Shown: positions 5,604 to 5,676 of the stretch, piece by piece
Numbering within the stretch: the stretch's first letter is position 1
Layout: each line of letters opens with the position of its first letter
From: Pseudomonadota bacterium
Lineage (GTDB): Bacteria > Pseudomonadota > Alphaproteobacteria > Caulobacterales > Caulobacteraceae
NCBI GenBank assembly: GCA_023445955.1
Contig: JAEXJH010000192.1
Span: 1-5,676 of the forward strand
DNA: 5,676 bases
Direction: 5' to 3'
Position numbers and translations under genes: made by a program
The notes under the pieces: model-generated
Told to the model about the DNA's origin: nothing
Database searches by the model: none
The model's input: the letters and a program-made list of their open reading frames with translations, nothing else

Positions 5604-5676
5604 CCCCGGCGGCGTTCGCCAAGGCGTGCTTGGCCCAGCCGGGCGCCCCGCTCTCGATACAGTGGGGCGACGACCC
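5600..5676 (+). CDS. MmcQ/YjbR-family protein (partial, N-terminus)
   Basis: An ATG at 5600 overlaps the msrA stop (ATGA), and the frame runs to the right edge for 25 codons. The translation [20 protein letters not shown] followed by QWGDD closely follows the start of MmcQ/YjbR (DUF419) proteins, which typically open with MTPEEF...ALALPGA...WG. These are small proteins with a YjbR fold, often annotated as DNA-binding, whose biological role is poorly defined. The overlap implies translational coupling to msrA, though a shared role is not established. Only about a fifth of the expected length is visible, so the call rests on this short match. Confidence 0.7.
   Translation, partial: MTPAAFAKACLAQPGAPLSIQWGDD

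Overview
This high-GC window (with strongly G/C third codon positions) looks chromosomal and alphaproteobacterial, most likely Caulobacteraceae (Caulobacter or Phenylobacterium). The main reason is the large TonB-dependent receptor of the Xanthomonas/Caulobacter type. The taxonomic call is inference from gene content and style; no database was searched.

Left part (1-3560, minus strand). A 1060-residue outer-membrane TonB-dependent receptor is followed, 8 bases after its stop, by the start of a second exported protein that runs off the left edge. The pair looks like a nutrient-uptake operon: a receptor plus a secreted enzyme, with a glycoside hydrolase suspected but not proven. Upstream of the receptor lie a TTGACA -35 element buried in a 14-bp near-palindrome of LacI-family operator type (3545-3558) and, closer to the gene, a second set of palindromic elements built from GGTAAC/GTTACC (3455-3492). 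Substrate-induced derepression is the natural reading.

Middle part (3560-4690). This is a gene-poor accessory stretch. It holds a possible small two-helix membrane protein, then a C-terminal remnant of a large serine site-specific recombinase (about 4082-4351). Next comes a field of TTCCCTG/CAGGGAA heptamers, partly spaced by whole helical turns, and a GTCGTAG-type direct repeat with a hairpin. It ends exactly at a tRNA-Ser(GGA) gene, so the best explanation is the scar of an integrated element beside a tRNA gene.

Right part (4691-5676). tRNA-Ser(GGA) is on the minus strand with its own promoter and a strong hairpin in its leader. Divergent from it is msrA (peptide methionine sulfoxide reductase A), whose stop codon overlaps (ATGA) the start of a MmcQ/YjbR-family gene cut by the right edge.

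I found no convincing evidence of a new defence or other multi-gene system. The most interesting material is the recombinase remnant with its repeat field next to the tRNA, and the layered operator region of the receptor gene.
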